Source: Streptomyces sp. DH5
GTDB lineage: Bacteria; Actinomycetota; Actinomycetes; Streptomycetales; Streptomycetaceae
Direction: 5' to 3'
Assembly: GCF_020873915.1 (NCBI RefSeq)
Contig: NZ_JAHWGP010000003.1
Span: 248,001-312,000, forward strand
Length of the DNA stretch: 64,000 nucleotides
Below are positions 18,163 to 27,148 of this stretch, one piece after another. The notes beneath the pieces were generated by a model. That model was not told where the DNA came from. It saw only the letters and a program-made list of their open reading frames with translations, and searched no databases. Numbering within the stretch: position 1 is the first letter of the stretch; every line of letters begins with the position of its first letter. The position numbers and the translations under genes were made by a program.

Positions 18163-19449
18163 TCACCCCTCCAGCAGCGCCTGACCCACATACTCACCCT
18201 CCGCCGCACCACCGGGGACCGCGAACAGTCCGCTGGTCTCGTGACGGATGAACGGGGTCAGCGCGTCGCCCCGGTCCAGCTTGCGCTGGACCGGCACGAA
18301 ACCGCGCAAGGGGTCCGCCTGCCAGCAGATGAACAGCAGACCCGCGTCCGGGACCCCGTCCGGGCCGATCCCGTCGTGGTACGAGAACGGGCGGCGGAGC
18401 ATCGCCGCGCCGCCGTTCTGATCGGGCCGGGTGATCCTCGCGTGGGCGTTGAACGGGACTACCAGAGCGCCCTCGGCGTCGGTCTTCTCCAGGTCCATGG
18501 CGGTCGTCTCGGTGCCTCCGGACAGCGGCGCCCCGTCGGACTTCCGGCGCCCGATCACCTGCTCCTGCTCCCTGACCGACAACTGCTCCCAGTCGTCCAA
18601 CAGCATGCGGATACGGCGTACGACGGCATAGGAGCCGTTCGCCATCCAGGCGGGCTCGCCCTTCTCAGGTACGAAGATCCGCTGGTCGAAGTCGGATTCG
18701 GTGGGCTTGGGATTGCGGGTGCCGTCGACCTGGCCCATCAGGTTGCGCGCGGTCATGGGGTGGGAGGTGGCACCCGGGGACCGGTTGAACCCGTTCATCT
18801 GCCAGCGCACCCTGGCCGCCGACCCCGCGTCCTTCTGGACGGCACGCAGGGCGTGGAAGGCCACGAGGGCGTCGTCCGCGCCGATCTGCACCCACAGATC
18901 GCCGTTGCTGCGCGCCTTGTCGAGACGGTCGGACGAGAAGTCGGGCAGCGGGTCCAGGGACACCGGGCGCTGCTTCTCCAGCCCGGTACGCGTGAAGAAG
19001 CTGTGGCCGAAACCGAAGGTGAGGGTCAGCGAGGAGGGGCCGGAGTCACGGGCCACATCGGTGTCGCCCTGAGCGGTTGGCTCGCCCGCCATCAGCCGAC
19101 GGGCCGTGTCCGACCAGCGGCGCAGCAGGGCGTCGGCCTCCTTGCGGCCGACGCCGGGGGCCAGGTCGAAGGCGATGAGGTGACCCCGGGCCTGGAGGGG
19201 CTGGGTGATGCCCGGCTGATGTTTCACGTGAAACGGCACGCGCCTCTCACCCAGCGACGTCAGCGGTGTGGCTCCGGCGGGCGCCGAGGCGTGTCCCACG
19301 GCCCCGCCCGCCGCTCCGAGGACGAGCCCCGTGGCACCTGCCGTGCCGAGCAGCCGACGGCGGGAGATGCCTGCCCCCGTGGTCCGGCCGACGGGCTCCT
19401 CCTGGAGCGCCTGCGGGGCACGGACCTGTGGAATGGACTGGTCAGCCAT
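18163..19449 (-). CDS. dtpA: Tat-secreted DyP-type heme peroxidase
   Basis: A 428-residue protein with a twin-arginine signal (ISRRRLLGTAGATG near residue 29) and DyP/EfeB-family features: GQVDGTRNP (GXXDG distal Asp), NAHARITRPDQN with the proximal heme His, and a conserved C-terminal LLFICWQ and RHETSGLF. It heads a copper gene block. In S. lividans the DyP peroxidase DtpA from this neighbourhood is a Tat substrate needed to mature the copper radical oxidase GlxA; I assign the same role by family and context. A perfect parS site lies inside the coding sequence (codons for FHVK). Confidence 0.93.
   Translation of the reverse strand: MADQSIPQVRAPQALQEEPVGRTTGAGISRRRLLGTAGATGLVLGAAGGAVGHASAPAGATPLTSLGERRVPFHVKHQPGITQPLQARGHLIAFDLAPGVGRKEADALLRRWSDTARRLMAGEPTAQGDTDVARDSGPSSLTLTFGFGHSFFTRTGLEKQRPVSLDPLPDFSSDRLDKARSNGDLWVQIGADDALVAFHALRAVQKDAGSAARVRWQMNGFNRSPGATSHPMTARNLMGQVDGTRNPKPTESDFDQRIFVPEKGEPAWMANGSYAVVRRIRMLLDDWEQLSVREQEQVIGRRKSDGAPLSGGTETTAMDLEKTDAEGALVVPFNAHARITRPDQNGGAAMLRRPFSYHDGIGPDGVPDAGLLFICWQADPLRGFVPVQRKLDRGDALTPFIRHETSGLFAVPGGAAEGEYVGQALLEG
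19221..19234. other. parS centromere-like site inside the DyP gene
   Basis: Perfect GTTTCACGTGAAAC. It lies in the region coding for the mature N-terminus of the peroxidase (VPFHVKHQPG), showing the site is tolerated within an open reading frame. Confidence 0.92.
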
Positions 19450-19455
19450 GGTGGT

Positions 19456-21627
19456 TCAGCCGATCTGCGCGTTCTTCGAGACGGTCACCTGGTCGATGTC
19501 GGAGGTGCGCACGGTCACCTCGACCTTCCAGTCGCCCGCCATGGGGAGTTGCACATCGCTCGCCGACCAGTGTCCGGCGGCGACGCGGTCGGGGACGACG
19601 GGCAGCGGCCCGATGTCCTGGGCGGAGAGGGTGAAGGCGATCGTCACCTCGGGGATGTCGAGCGGGCGGCTGCCCGCACCCTCCACATAGACGTGCAGGA
19701 CGTTCTTTCCGACGCGGGCCGGATCGAGGTCGATCGAGACGACGCCCTTGCCGTTCTCGCCGCCGGTGTCGAAGGGCATGTTCAGGGTCACCGCGCCGGT
19801 GCCCTGGCCGGTCGACGAGGACGCGGAGGAGGCGGCACCGGCCGCCTGGGCTTCCTGTTCCGTGCGTCCCGGCTCGGTCTGCGTCAGCACGGTGGTGACG
19901 GCGAGCAGGACGACGGCGATGCACGCCTCGGCGAGTACGGAGCGGCGCAGCCCCGAGCGGTTGGGGTCGGCGTCCCGCAGGCGCTTCTGCCGGGCGTTCT
20001 CCACCGCGGCCTGCTGCCGGGCGAGCTGGGAGGCCCGCGCGGATCCCGCCCCGTCCGCCGCTCCAGCCCCGGACGCCCTTCCGGCTCCGGTCGTCGTTTC
20101 GGCTCCGGTGGCCGTTGCGGCCGCCACGGTCGTCGTTGCGGCGCCGTCCGCCCCATCGGCTCCGGATGCCGCTTCGGCCCCGGCCGTGGCACCGGCCCCG
20201 GCGGTCGCGTCCTTCGCGTCGGAGGCATTCCCCGCCCCTCCGGCATCGACCGCGTCCGGGCGGGCCCCGGACTTCCGGGCACCGGGCGGAGCAGTCTCGG
20301 TCGCGACCGCCTCCCCGGCCGTGCCCGTGCCCGTCCCCTCGGTCGCGGGCGCCTCCTCGGCCGTGCCGGTGCCCTCGGCGGTCCCGGCCTCCGTGGGGGC
20401 CTCGGCCAGCCGCGCCGTCCACCGCCGTGAGACGGAGGCGACGCCGACCAGCACCACCACGAGTCCGAGCTTCACGAGGAGCAACTGTCCGTAGCGGGTG
20501 TCGGTGAACGCCGGCCAGGAACCGAGCTGCCGCCAGCTCTGGTAGATCCCGGTGAGGACCAGCGCGATCACGCTGCCGAAGGCGAGTCGCGAGAACCGCC
20601 GGACGGCGTCACGGTCGACCGGAGTCTCGGCGGGCGCCCGGAAGAGCGCGACGAGCAGCGCGGTGAGCCCGCCGAACCAGGCGGCGACGGCCAGCAGGTG
20701 TATCACGTCGACCGGCATGGCGATACCGGGCTGGAGCCCCTGGGAGGCGTGCTCGGACATCGCCCAGCTCGCGGCGAGCCCCGCCGCCACGACCGTGCCC
20801 CCGATCGCGAGACCGAAGGACAGATCCCGCTTCTCCTCGTCGTCGCGCTCGTCGTGGGAGCCGAACAGCACGGCAATGAAGAGCGCCGCCGCGGCGAGCA
20901 GCAGCAGCCGGGAGACCAGCGCCGCACCCGTCTTGGTCTGAAGCACGTTCCCGAGCAGCGAGAGGTCGAAGATGTCGCCGACCGCGCCCGAGGTGGTGTA
21001 GGAGCCGCGCAGGAGCAGCAGTCCGAGTGTGGCCGAGGTGAGCGCCAGCCATCCGGAGACGACCAGCCGCTGCATCACCCGCACTCCGGAACCGCGCCTC
21101 CAGCAGGCGAGCACGAAGGCGGCACCGCCGGCCATGACGGCGAACCCGGCGTACGACACGTACCGGCCGAAGCCGTACAGCCGGCCGACCGGGCCGTCGT
21201 CGGACTCCTGGGCGGAGACCGAGACGGAGGTCTCGGACGGTGCGCCGATGGAGAAGGTGAAGGCACCGGCGACCGGATGGCTGTCCGCCGACACCACCTG
21301 GTAGGCCACGGTGTACGTGCCGTCGGGCAGCCCGCTGAGCAGTCGCACGGTGTAGGTGGTGCCGCTCGCGTTGGCCGGGTCGCCCTTGTCCACCCGCGTG
21401 CCCTTGGGGTCCAGCACCCGCAGGGCGTCGTCACTGATCGCGACCGGCTCGGAGAAGGTGAGCGAGACCTGGGTGGGAGCCGTGTCGACCACCGCCCCCC
21501 GCCCGGGGTCGCTGCCGGTCAGCGCGGCGTGCGCGGACGCGGGAGCGGCCCCGGCGAAGAGCGCGCCGGTGAGGGCCAGGAACAGCAGAACCAGGGACCG
21601 CACGCGGGGGGCGATGGTCTGGGTCAC
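19456..21627 (-). CDS. CopC-CopD fusion copper protein
   Basis: A 723-residue protein. A signal peptide ends in ASA, giving mature HAALTGSDP, the CopC N-terminal His that binds copper; a second ligand region is DSHPVAGAF. An eight-helix CopD membrane domain covers about residues 150-400. Residues about 408-530 are a strikingly low-complexity Ala/Gly/Thr/Glu linker. One more hydrophobic helix (ACIAVVLLAVTTVLT) and a C-terminal beta domain follow. CopCD proteins bind extracytoplasmic copper and move it inward or hand it on. GTG start with GGGAG eight bases upstream; six bases separate its stop from the DyP start. Confidence 0.9.
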   Translation of the reverse strand: MTQTIAPRVRSLVLLFLALTGALFAGAAPASAHAALTGSDPGRGAVVDTAPTQVSLTFSEPVAISDDALRVLDPKGTRVDKGDPANASGTTYTVRLLSGLPDGTYTVAYQVVSADSHPVAGAFTFSIGAPSETSVSVSAQESDDGPVGRLYGFGRYVSYAGFAVMAGGAAFVLACWRRGSGVRVMQRLVVSGWLALTSATLGLLLLRGSYTTSGAVGDIFDLSLLGNVLQTKTGAALVSRLLLLAAAALFIAVLFGSHDERDDEEKRDLSFGLAIGGTVVAAGLAASWAMSEHASQGLQPGIAMPVDVIHLLAVAAWFGGLTALLVALFRAPAETPVDRDAVRRFSRLAFGSVIALVLTGIYQSWRQLGSWPAFTDTRYGQLLLVKLGLVVVLVGVASVSRRWTARLAEAPTEAGTAEGTGTAEEAPATEGTGTGTAGEAVATETAPPGARKSGARPDAVDAGGAGNASDAKDATAGAGATAGAEAASGADGADGAATTTVAAATATGAETTTGAGRASGAGAADGAGSARASQLARQQAAVENARQKRLRDADPNRSGLRRSVLAEACIAVVLLAVTTVLTQTEPGRTEQEAQAAGAASSASSSTGQGTGAVTLNMPFDTGGENGKGVVSIDLDPARVGKNVLHVYVEGAGSRPLDIPEVTIAFTLSAQDIGPLPVVPDRVAAGHWSASDVQLPMAGDWKVEVTVRTSDIDQVTVSKNAQIG

Positions 21628-21640
21628 AGGGGTGTCTCCC

Positions 21641-22102
21641 TCAGTGTCCGGTCTTCGGGGTGTAGGTGGCGGGCTTCACCGGGATCTCGACCGTGACGGG
21701 GGCGGAGTGGTCGAAGCCCAGTTCGACGGACACCTTGTCGCCCTGTTTCGGCCGCTGCTTCAGCTGCTCGAACATCAGGTGGTTGCCGCCGCTCTCCAGC
21801 ACCAGGCTGCCGTGGGCCGGGATGTCGAGTGCCTCGACCTGCCGCATGGAGCCGTCCACGGTCTCGTGCACGGTGACCTCGCCGACGTCGCTGGTGACCG
21901 AGGTCAGCCGGTCGGCGGCGTCGCCGTCGTTGGTGATGGTGAGGAAGCCGGCGGCCATGTCCGAGACCGGCTGCGGCATGTACGCGGAGTCCACGGACAG
22001 TTCCGCCCCGCCGTCACCGGAGCCCGGTCCGTCCGAGCCGGCGCACCCGGCCAGCGTCAGCACCCCGGCGACCGCCAGGGCCGCCACCGTCAGGCACCTC
22101 AC
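21641..22102 (-). CDS. PCuAC-type extracytoplasmic copper chaperone lipoprotein
   Basis: A 153-residue lipoprotein with lipobox LAGC near residue 19. The PCuAC copper site H...M...H-M pattern is visible as TVHETVDGSMRQVE and GGNHLMFEQLK. It delivers Cu(I) to Sco or cuproenzymes outside the membrane. Its GTG start overlaps the Sco gene stop (GTGA), so the two are translationally coupled. The S. lividans counterpart in the same gene order is called ECuC, from memory. Confidence 0.93.
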   Translation of the reverse strand: MRCLTVAALAVAGVLTLAGCAGSDGPGSGDGGAELSVDSAYMPQPVSDMAAGFLTITNDGDAADRLTSVTSDVGEVTVHETVDGSMRQVEALDIPAHGSLVLESGGNHLMFEQLKQRPKQGDKVSVELGFDHSAPVTVEIPVKPATYTPKTGH

Positions 22103-22755
22103 GGCTTCGCGCCCTTAATGATCTTCGGGAGGTCCTTGGTGTAGTCCTCGACGGTGGCGTCCTCACCGTAGAGGACGTAACCGCCGTCGGTCTCGGGGGA
22201 GAAGGCGATGACCTGGGTGCCGTGGTCGGAGACGGTCTTGCCCTTGTCGTCCTTGCGCGGCGGGTCGATGGTGATGCCGAGGGTGCGGGCCCCGGCCTGG
22301 ATGGTGGCGAAGTCGCCGGTCAGGCCGACGACCTGGGGGTCGATGCCCTTGAGCCACGTGCCGAGCGCGGCGGAGGTGTCCCGCTCGGGGTCGGTGGTGA
22401 CGAACACGATCCGCAGCTTGTCCTGCTGGTCCTGGGGCAGCTGCTTCTTGGCCACGGCGAGGTTGTTCATCGTCAGCGGGCAGACGTCGGGGCAGTGCGT
22501 GTAACCGAAGTAGATGAGGGTGGGCCGGCCCGCGGTCTCGGAGCGGAAGTCGTATTCCTTGCCCCGGGTGTCGGTCAGGACGAGGTCGGGCTTCTCGAAC
22601 GGCTTGTCCAGAACGGTGGCCGCCTTCTCGGTGCCGGGCTCCTCGGACACCACGGCCACGGGGTCGCCGCCGCCGTCGTTGCCGCTGCCGCAGGCGGAGA
22701 GGGTGAGGGAGGCGGCGGCGAGCAGGGCTGCCGCCGCGAAGGTCTTCTTGCGCAT
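22099..22755 (-). CDS. Sco1/SenC-family copper chaperone lipoprotein
   Basis: A 218-residue lipoprotein (lipobox LSAC near residue 21) with a thioredoxin fold. The copper/redox site is CPDVC at about residues 87-91, with the third ligand His in SDHGTQV near 178. Sco proteins insert or reduce the CuA site of cytochrome oxidase and, in Streptomyces, support cuproenzyme maturation. Coupled to the PCuAC gene downstream; 90 bases separate it from YcnI upstream. Confidence 0.94.
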   Translation of the reverse strand: MRKKTFAAAALLAAASLTLSACGSGNDGGGDPVAVVSEEPGTEKAATVLDKPFEKPDLVLTDTRGKEYDFRSETAGRPTLIYFGYTHCPDVCPLTMNNLAVAKKQLPQDQQDKLRIVFVTTDPERDTSAALGTWLKGIDPQVVGLTGDFATIQAGARTLGITIDPPRKDDKGKTVSDHGTQVIAFSPETDGGYVLYGEDATVEDYTKDLPKIIKGAKP

Positions 22756-22845
22756 GGATGGTTCCTGGAAGTGAGTGCTGGGCGCGCACCGGGCCGCCGC
22801 GGGGCGGCGGACGGCCCGGTGCGCCGGGTGGGGAGGAGCGGGGGA

Positions 22846-23598
22846 TCAGGCGGTGGTGCGGCGGCGCCCGGCGAGCACGCCGTAGGCGACGCCCGCCGCG
22901 CCGACGACGATGCCGACGACGCCCAGGACACGGGCGGTGGTGTCCGTGCCGCCGGAGTCGCCGTCGTCGGAGGCGGCGGAGGTCCGGGCGGACGCCTTCC
23001 CGGCCGAGGCGGAGTCGGAGTCGGAGGCCTTGTCGTCGCCGGGGGTGCCGTGGTGGTCCCCGGTGGCGGCGGAGAGGGTGAGCACGGGAGCCGGGTGGTC
23101 GGGTTCCTCCTGGCCCTTCTGCGGCACCTCGATCCAGCGGACGACCTCCTTGTTGGAGTACGTCTGCAGGGCCTTGAAGACGAGTTCGTCGGCGTCCTCG
23201 GGAAGGGTGCCGACGGACATCGGGAACTTCTGGAAGAAGCCGGGTTCGATGCCGTCTCCCTTGGCGGTCCAGGTGACCTTGGAGACCGCCTCGTCGATCT
23301 TCTTGCCGTGCATCTCGAGCGGCTTGTCCAGTTTGGACTTGGTGACCTGGATGTCCCAGCCCTCGACCGGCTGCGGCATCACGGAGGCCAGCGGGTGGTC
23401 CGTGGGGAAGTTGATCTCGAGCTTGGTGGTCGAGGCGTTGTCCCGCTCGTTGGGGACCTTGAAGCCGAGGACCGCGTAGCCGCCCTTGGCGGCTTCGCCC
23501 TCGGGCTGCACGCTGACGTGCGCGAGGGCAGGGGAGGACAGGGCGAGGGCGGTGGCACCGGCGACGGCGGCGGTGGTGGCGATACGAGAAGCCTTCAC
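22846..23598 (-). CDS. YcnI-family (DUF1775) copper-binding membrane-anchored protein
   Basis: About 250 residues. The GTG at 23598 starts the signal peptide KASRIATTAAVAG, which is cleaved after ALA to expose HVSVQPEG, the mono-histidine brace His of YcnI. The conserved Trp is in VEGWDIQV. A Ser/Asp-rich stalk and a single C-terminal helix with an RRR tail anchor it. Family members bind Cu(II) at the cell surface. It begins the copper cluster on this strand. Confidence 0.9.
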   Translation of the reverse strand: MKASRIATTAAVAGATALALSSPALAHVSVQPEGEAAKGGYAVLGFKVPNERDNASTTKLEINFPTDHPLASVMPQPVEGWDIQVTKSKLDKPLEMHGKKIDEAVSKVTWTAKGDGIEPGFFQKFPMSVGTLPEDADELVFKALQTYSNKEVVRWIEVPQKGQEEPDHPAPVLTLSAATGDHHGTPGDDKASDSDSASAGKASARTSAASDDGDSGGTDTTARVLGVVGIVVGAAGVAYGVLAGRRRTTA

Positions 23599-23750
23599 GG
23601 CAGAAGCACTCCGCTTCGATCGAGGTTTCGCTGACGGTGAGGACACGCCGGGGTGCGGCCGGACGGTCCGCCTTCACGACGGGGCCCCGGACGCACACGG
23701 GCGACGGACGCACACGCGCGGGCCGCGCGCGGGCGTCGCCTCTCCTCACC

Positions 23751-23787
23751 GGAAGCCCGGAAGCCCGGAAGCCCAGAAGCCGGAAGG
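23751..23787. repeat. GGAAGCCC short tandem repeat
   Basis: Three exact 8-base units (23751-23774) and one to two degenerate ones lie in the gap between the YcnI gene and the membrane-protein stop. It is likely a slippage-prone spacer. Confidence 0.6.
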
Positions 23788-23828
23788 CCTCGTTGACCCG
23801 GAGGTTGCGGAGTGGCGGTCGCCTCGCG

Positions 23829-24635
23829 TCAGGCGGCGAGAGCGAGTGCGGGGGCGGCGGGCGGACCCCGGCGGATCACCGTGTGCTGGAGCGCGGGGCC
23901 CCGGGGCACGGGAGCCGCGAGCAGGGCGGCACGTCTCCGAACCGGGGCCTCCTGCGGTGCTCCCGGGAGGCCGGCGCGCAGGGCGCGCACCAGGGCGAGC
24001 GCCGCGCGGAGGGACCGTACGAGGGCGCCCTCGGCGACTCCGTGCGCCGACAGCTCGGTCAGCCGCAGCAGGGCCAGCTCGCCGCGGCGCAGCAGCCATC
24101 CCGCGGCCACCGCCGCGAGGACGTGGCCGAGCAGCATCGGCAGCGACGGCAGCAGGGCCGCGGGCGAACCGGGGCCGGCCGCCACGGCGTCCGCCGCATG
24201 GGCGTCCACCCCGCCGGGGTGGACGCCCGCGTCGGTGAGGACGCGCTCGGCCCGCGCGGGGCTGATTCCCGTCGCGGCGGTTCCGCACAGCAGCCGCGCG
24301 GCCCGCTCGACCAGCGCGGCGTCGGACAGCGCGGACGACGGACCCGTGGCGGGTGCGCCGTGCTGTCCCAGTCCGAACAGGGTGTGCAGTGCCGTCTGGC
24401 CGAGCGTCAGCGTGGCCGCGATGCCTGTCAGGGAGCGTGTGCGTCCGGCGAGCGGCGCGGCGATCGCGACCGCGCCGAGGAAGCCCGCGCCCAGTGTCCA
24501 CAGCGGGACGGCGGCGCGGGAGGCGAGGCTGTGGCCTGCCCCGGCCAGCACGACGCAGACCGCGGCGAACACCGCGGCCCGCAGGATCCGGACGCCTCGT
24601 CCGGAGCGCACCGTGTGCGGATGGGGGGCAGACAT
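23829..24635 (-). CDS. Integral membrane protein of the copper locus
   Basis: About 268 residues from ATG 24635, preceded by GAGG. Hydrophobic spans lie near residues 18-40 (RILRAAVFAAVCVVLAGAGHSLASR), 42-62, 70-90 and 165-190, followed by an Arg/Ala/Pro-rich cytoplasmic tail. Conserved His residues (GHSLAS, TALHTLFGLGQHG, PMLLGHVLAAV) would fit metal binding, but no named family is certain. Its role with the adjacent YcnI/Sco/CopCD genes is inferred from position only. Confidence 0.75.
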   Translation of the reverse strand: MSAPHPHTVRSGRGVRILRAAVFAAVCVVLAGAGHSLASRAAVPLWTLGAGFLGAVAIAAPLAGRTRSLTGIAATLTLGQTALHTLFGLGQHGAPATGPSSALSDAALVERAARLLCGTAATGISPARAERVLTDAGVHPGGVDAHAADAVAAGPGSPAALLPSLPMLLGHVLAAVAAGWLLRRGELALLRLTELSAHGVAEGALVRSLRAALALVRALRAGLPGAPQEAPVRRRAALLAAPVPRGPALQHTVIRRGPPAAPALALAA

Positions 24636-24808
24636 GGCTGCCTCATCATCGCACCGGCCCTCCACTCGCCGTACGGCAGGTCCGCAAGATGAGCTACGAC
24701 CGTAAGATCACCTCTGCCCGAGTGGTACGGAGTTGTGCCACCTGTACCGGCCGCTACCACGTCACACCCGCCATATGGGCGGCATCACGTCAACTTCACG
24801 CTTACAAG

Positions 24809-24818
24809 TGAGTACTCA
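24809..24818. promoter_or_regulatory. Palindrome upstream of the anti-sigma-type ATPase gene
   Basis: TGAGTACTCA, a perfect 10-base palindrome 46 bases before the ATG at 24865, in a locally AT-richer stretch likely to hold the promoter. It may be an operator; nothing more can be shown. Confidence 0.35.
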
Positions 24819-24864
24819 GGGCAACACGTAACGGTATGTCGAGCCGCAGCCAGGAGGCTGGAGC

Positions 24865-25332
24865 ATGAGCATCTGGTGGTCACTCCATCTGCGGCGCGAT
24901 GCCGCCAGTGTGCCGCTCGCCCGGCGCCTGCTGCTCGGCACCATGGAGACCGCGGGCGTCGACCCCGACATCTCCTACGATCTCTCGGTCGCCCTCAGCG
25001 AGGCCTGCGCGAACGCGGTGGAGCACGGCGGCGACACCGCACGGGGCTGTACCTCGGAGGCGTACCGGGTGACGGCCTACCTCGACGGGGAGAGGTGCCG
25101 CATCGAGGTCGCCGACGCGGGCCCCGGCTTTCCCGCCGCGGCCGCCGGCGACCGCCCCCGGCCGCCGGTCCGTCCGGCTCCGTCCGAGGCGGAGAACGGC
25201 CGGGGCCTCTGTCTCATCCAGGAGCTGGCCGACCATGTGCACTTCGGCAACAAGCCGGGTCGGGGCGGCGCGGTGGTGAGCTTCGACAAGATCCTGAAGT
25301 GGCGCGCGGACGCCCCGCTCGTCGCCGTCTAG
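24865..25332 (+). CDS. Anti-sigma regulatory factor-type ATP-binding protein
   Basis: A 155-residue GHKL ATPase of the RsbW/SpoIIAB type: N box ALSEACANAVEH near residues 43-54, G1 EVADAGPGF near 82-90, G2 ENGRGLCLI near 110-118. There is no sensor or DHp domain. Such proteins bind sigma factors or phosphorylate STAS antagonists. AGGAGG ends seven to eight bases before the ATG. No cognate sigma or STAS gene is adjacent. Confidence 0.9.
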   Translation: MSIWWSLHLRRDAASVPLARRLLLGTMETAGVDPDISYDLSVALSEACANAVEHGGDTARGCTSEAYRVTAYLDGERCRIEVADAGPGFPAAAAGDRPRPPVRPAPSEAENGRGLCLIQELADHVHFGNKPGRGGAVVSFDKILKWRADAPLVAV

Positions 25333-25407
25333 CCACGGTCGCACCCCGGTGCGGCGACGGCCGGGTGCGCGAGCGCGTACCCGGCCGTGCCGTCGTCGTG
25401 CGGTGGG

Positions 25408-26871
25408 TCAGCCCTTCAGGCCGGCCATCCAGTCCTCGACCTCGTCCGACCGCCGCGGCAGCCCCGCGGACAGGTTCCGGTTGCCGTCCTCGGTGACGAG
25501 GATGTCGTCCTCGATGCGGACGCCGACGCCCCGGTACTCCTCGGGCACGGTCAGGTCGTCGGCCTGGAAGTACAGGCCCGGCTCGACGGTGAGCACCATG
25601 CCGGGCTCCAGGGTGCCGTCGACGTAGGTCTCGGTCCGCGCGGCAGCGCAGTCGTGGACGTCCATGCCGAGCATGTGGCCGGTGCCGTGCAGCGTCCAGC
25701 GGCGCTGCAGCCCGAGCTCCAGCACCCGCTCGACCGGACCTTCCACCAGACCCCACTCGACGAGCCGCTCGGCCAGCACGCGCTGCGCGGCGTCGTGGAA
25801 GTCCCGGTACTTGGCGCCCGGCCGCACGGCCGCGATGCCGGCCTCCTGGGCGTCGTACACGGCGTCGTAGATCTTCTTCTGCAGCTCGCTGTAGCGGCCG
25901 TTGACCGGCAGCGTACGGGTGACGTCGGCCGTGTAGTACGTGTGCGTCTCCACGCCCGCGTCGAGCAGCAGCAGGTCGCCCGAGCGGACCGGGCCGTCGT
26001 TGCGGACCCAGTGCAGCGTGCAGGCGTGCGGGCCGGCGGCGCAGATGGAGCCGTAGCCGACGTCGTTGCCCTCCACGCGGGCGCGCAGGAAGAACGTTCC
26101 CTCGATGTAGCGCTCACTGGTCGCCTCGGCCTTGTCCAGGACCTTCACGACGTCCTCGAAGCCGCGCACGGTGGAGTCGACGGCCTTCTGCAGCTCGCCG
26201 ATCTCGAAGTCGTCCTTGACCAGCCGCATCTCGGAGAGGAACACGCGCAGCTCCTCGTCGCGTTCGGCGGTGACCTTGTCGGTCAGCGCCGCCTCGATCC
26301 CGGCGTCGTGGCCGCGCACCACGCGTACCGGGCCGGTGGCCTCGCGCAGCGTCCCGGTGAGTTCGCGCACGTCCGAGGCGGGGATGCCGTACAGCTTCTC
26401 GGACTCGGTGAGGGAGTGGCGGCGGCCGACCCACAGCTCGCCCTGGCCGTCCAGCCAGAACTCGCCGTTCTCACGGTCGGAGCGGGGCAGGAGGTAGATC
26501 GTCGCCTCGTGGCCTCCGGCCGTGGGCTCCATGACGAGGACGCCGTCCTCCGTCTGGTTGCCGGTGAGGTACGCGTACTCGACCGACGCGCGGAAGGAGT
26601 ACTCGGTGTCGTTGGAGCGGGTCTTCAGGTTGCCCGCGGGGACGACCAGACGCTCGCCCGGGAAGCGGGCGGACAGCGCCGCGCGGCGGGCGGCGGTCTC
26701 GGCGGCCTGCGCGATCGGTTCCAGGTCGTGCAGTTCGGTGTCGGCCCAGCCGCTCCTCATGCTCTCGGCCAGCTCGTCGGACACGCCCGGGTACAGGCCG
26801 TTCTTGCGCTGCTTGACGGGCTCCTCCTCGGCAGTCTCCGGGGTCTCCGGCAGCTCCTCCGCCACGGTCAT
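25408..26871 (-). CDS. pepP: Xaa-Pro aminopeptidase (aminopeptidase P)
   Basis: A 487-residue M24B enzyme with an AMP_N domain (about 45-190) and a pita-bread metallopeptidase domain. Metal ligands are seen as LLLDAGVETHTYYTADVTRTLP (two Asp), GTGHMLGMDVHD (His), TVEPGLYF (Glu) and RIEDDILVTEDG (Glu). It removes N-terminal residues preceding proline. The ATG at 26871 directly abuts AGGAGG; a GTG two codons later (26865) has the ideal six-base spacing and may be the true start. Confidence 0.95.
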   Translation of the reverse strand: MTVAEELPETPETAEEEPVKQRKNGLYPGVSDELAESMRSGWADTELHDLEPIAQAAETAARRAALSARFPGERLVVPAGNLKTRSNDTEYSFRASVEYAYLTGNQTEDGVLVMEPTAGGHEATIYLLPRSDRENGEFWLDGQGELWVGRRHSLTESEKLYGIPASDVRELTGTLREATGPVRVVRGHDAGIEAALTDKVTAERDEELRVFLSEMRLVKDDFEIGELQKAVDSTVRGFEDVVKVLDKAEATSERYIEGTFFLRARVEGNDVGYGSICAAGPHACTLHWVRNDGPVRSGDLLLLDAGVETHTYYTADVTRTLPVNGRYSELQKKIYDAVYDAQEAGIAAVRPGAKYRDFHDAAQRVLAERLVEWGLVEGPVERVLELGLQRRWTLHGTGHMLGMDVHDCAAARTETYVDGTLEPGMVLTVEPGLYFQADDLTVPEEYRGVGVRIEDDILVTEDGNRNLSAGLPRRSDEVEDWMAGLKG

Positions 26872-27148
26872 CCTCCTCGATACGGCACTGGACCACCCCC
26901 ATCGTACGGTCGGGCGGAAACGGACGAACCGGCGCTGCGCCTGTTACCGACTACACGCGCGGGGACGACCGGCCGGTGGCGGAGGCGCACGGTGGCGCGA
27001 CGGTACCCTCCGGGCGCCGGGCCGCACGGCGTCCCCGCCGAGGTGCCGGCGATCGACATCGGGCGACCGCGTGCACCGCGCGGGCCCGGCAGCGGCCGGG
27101 CAAGGGCCCGTCCGGACGCGGCCACGGGCGCCGAGCGGCTCCGGGCCG

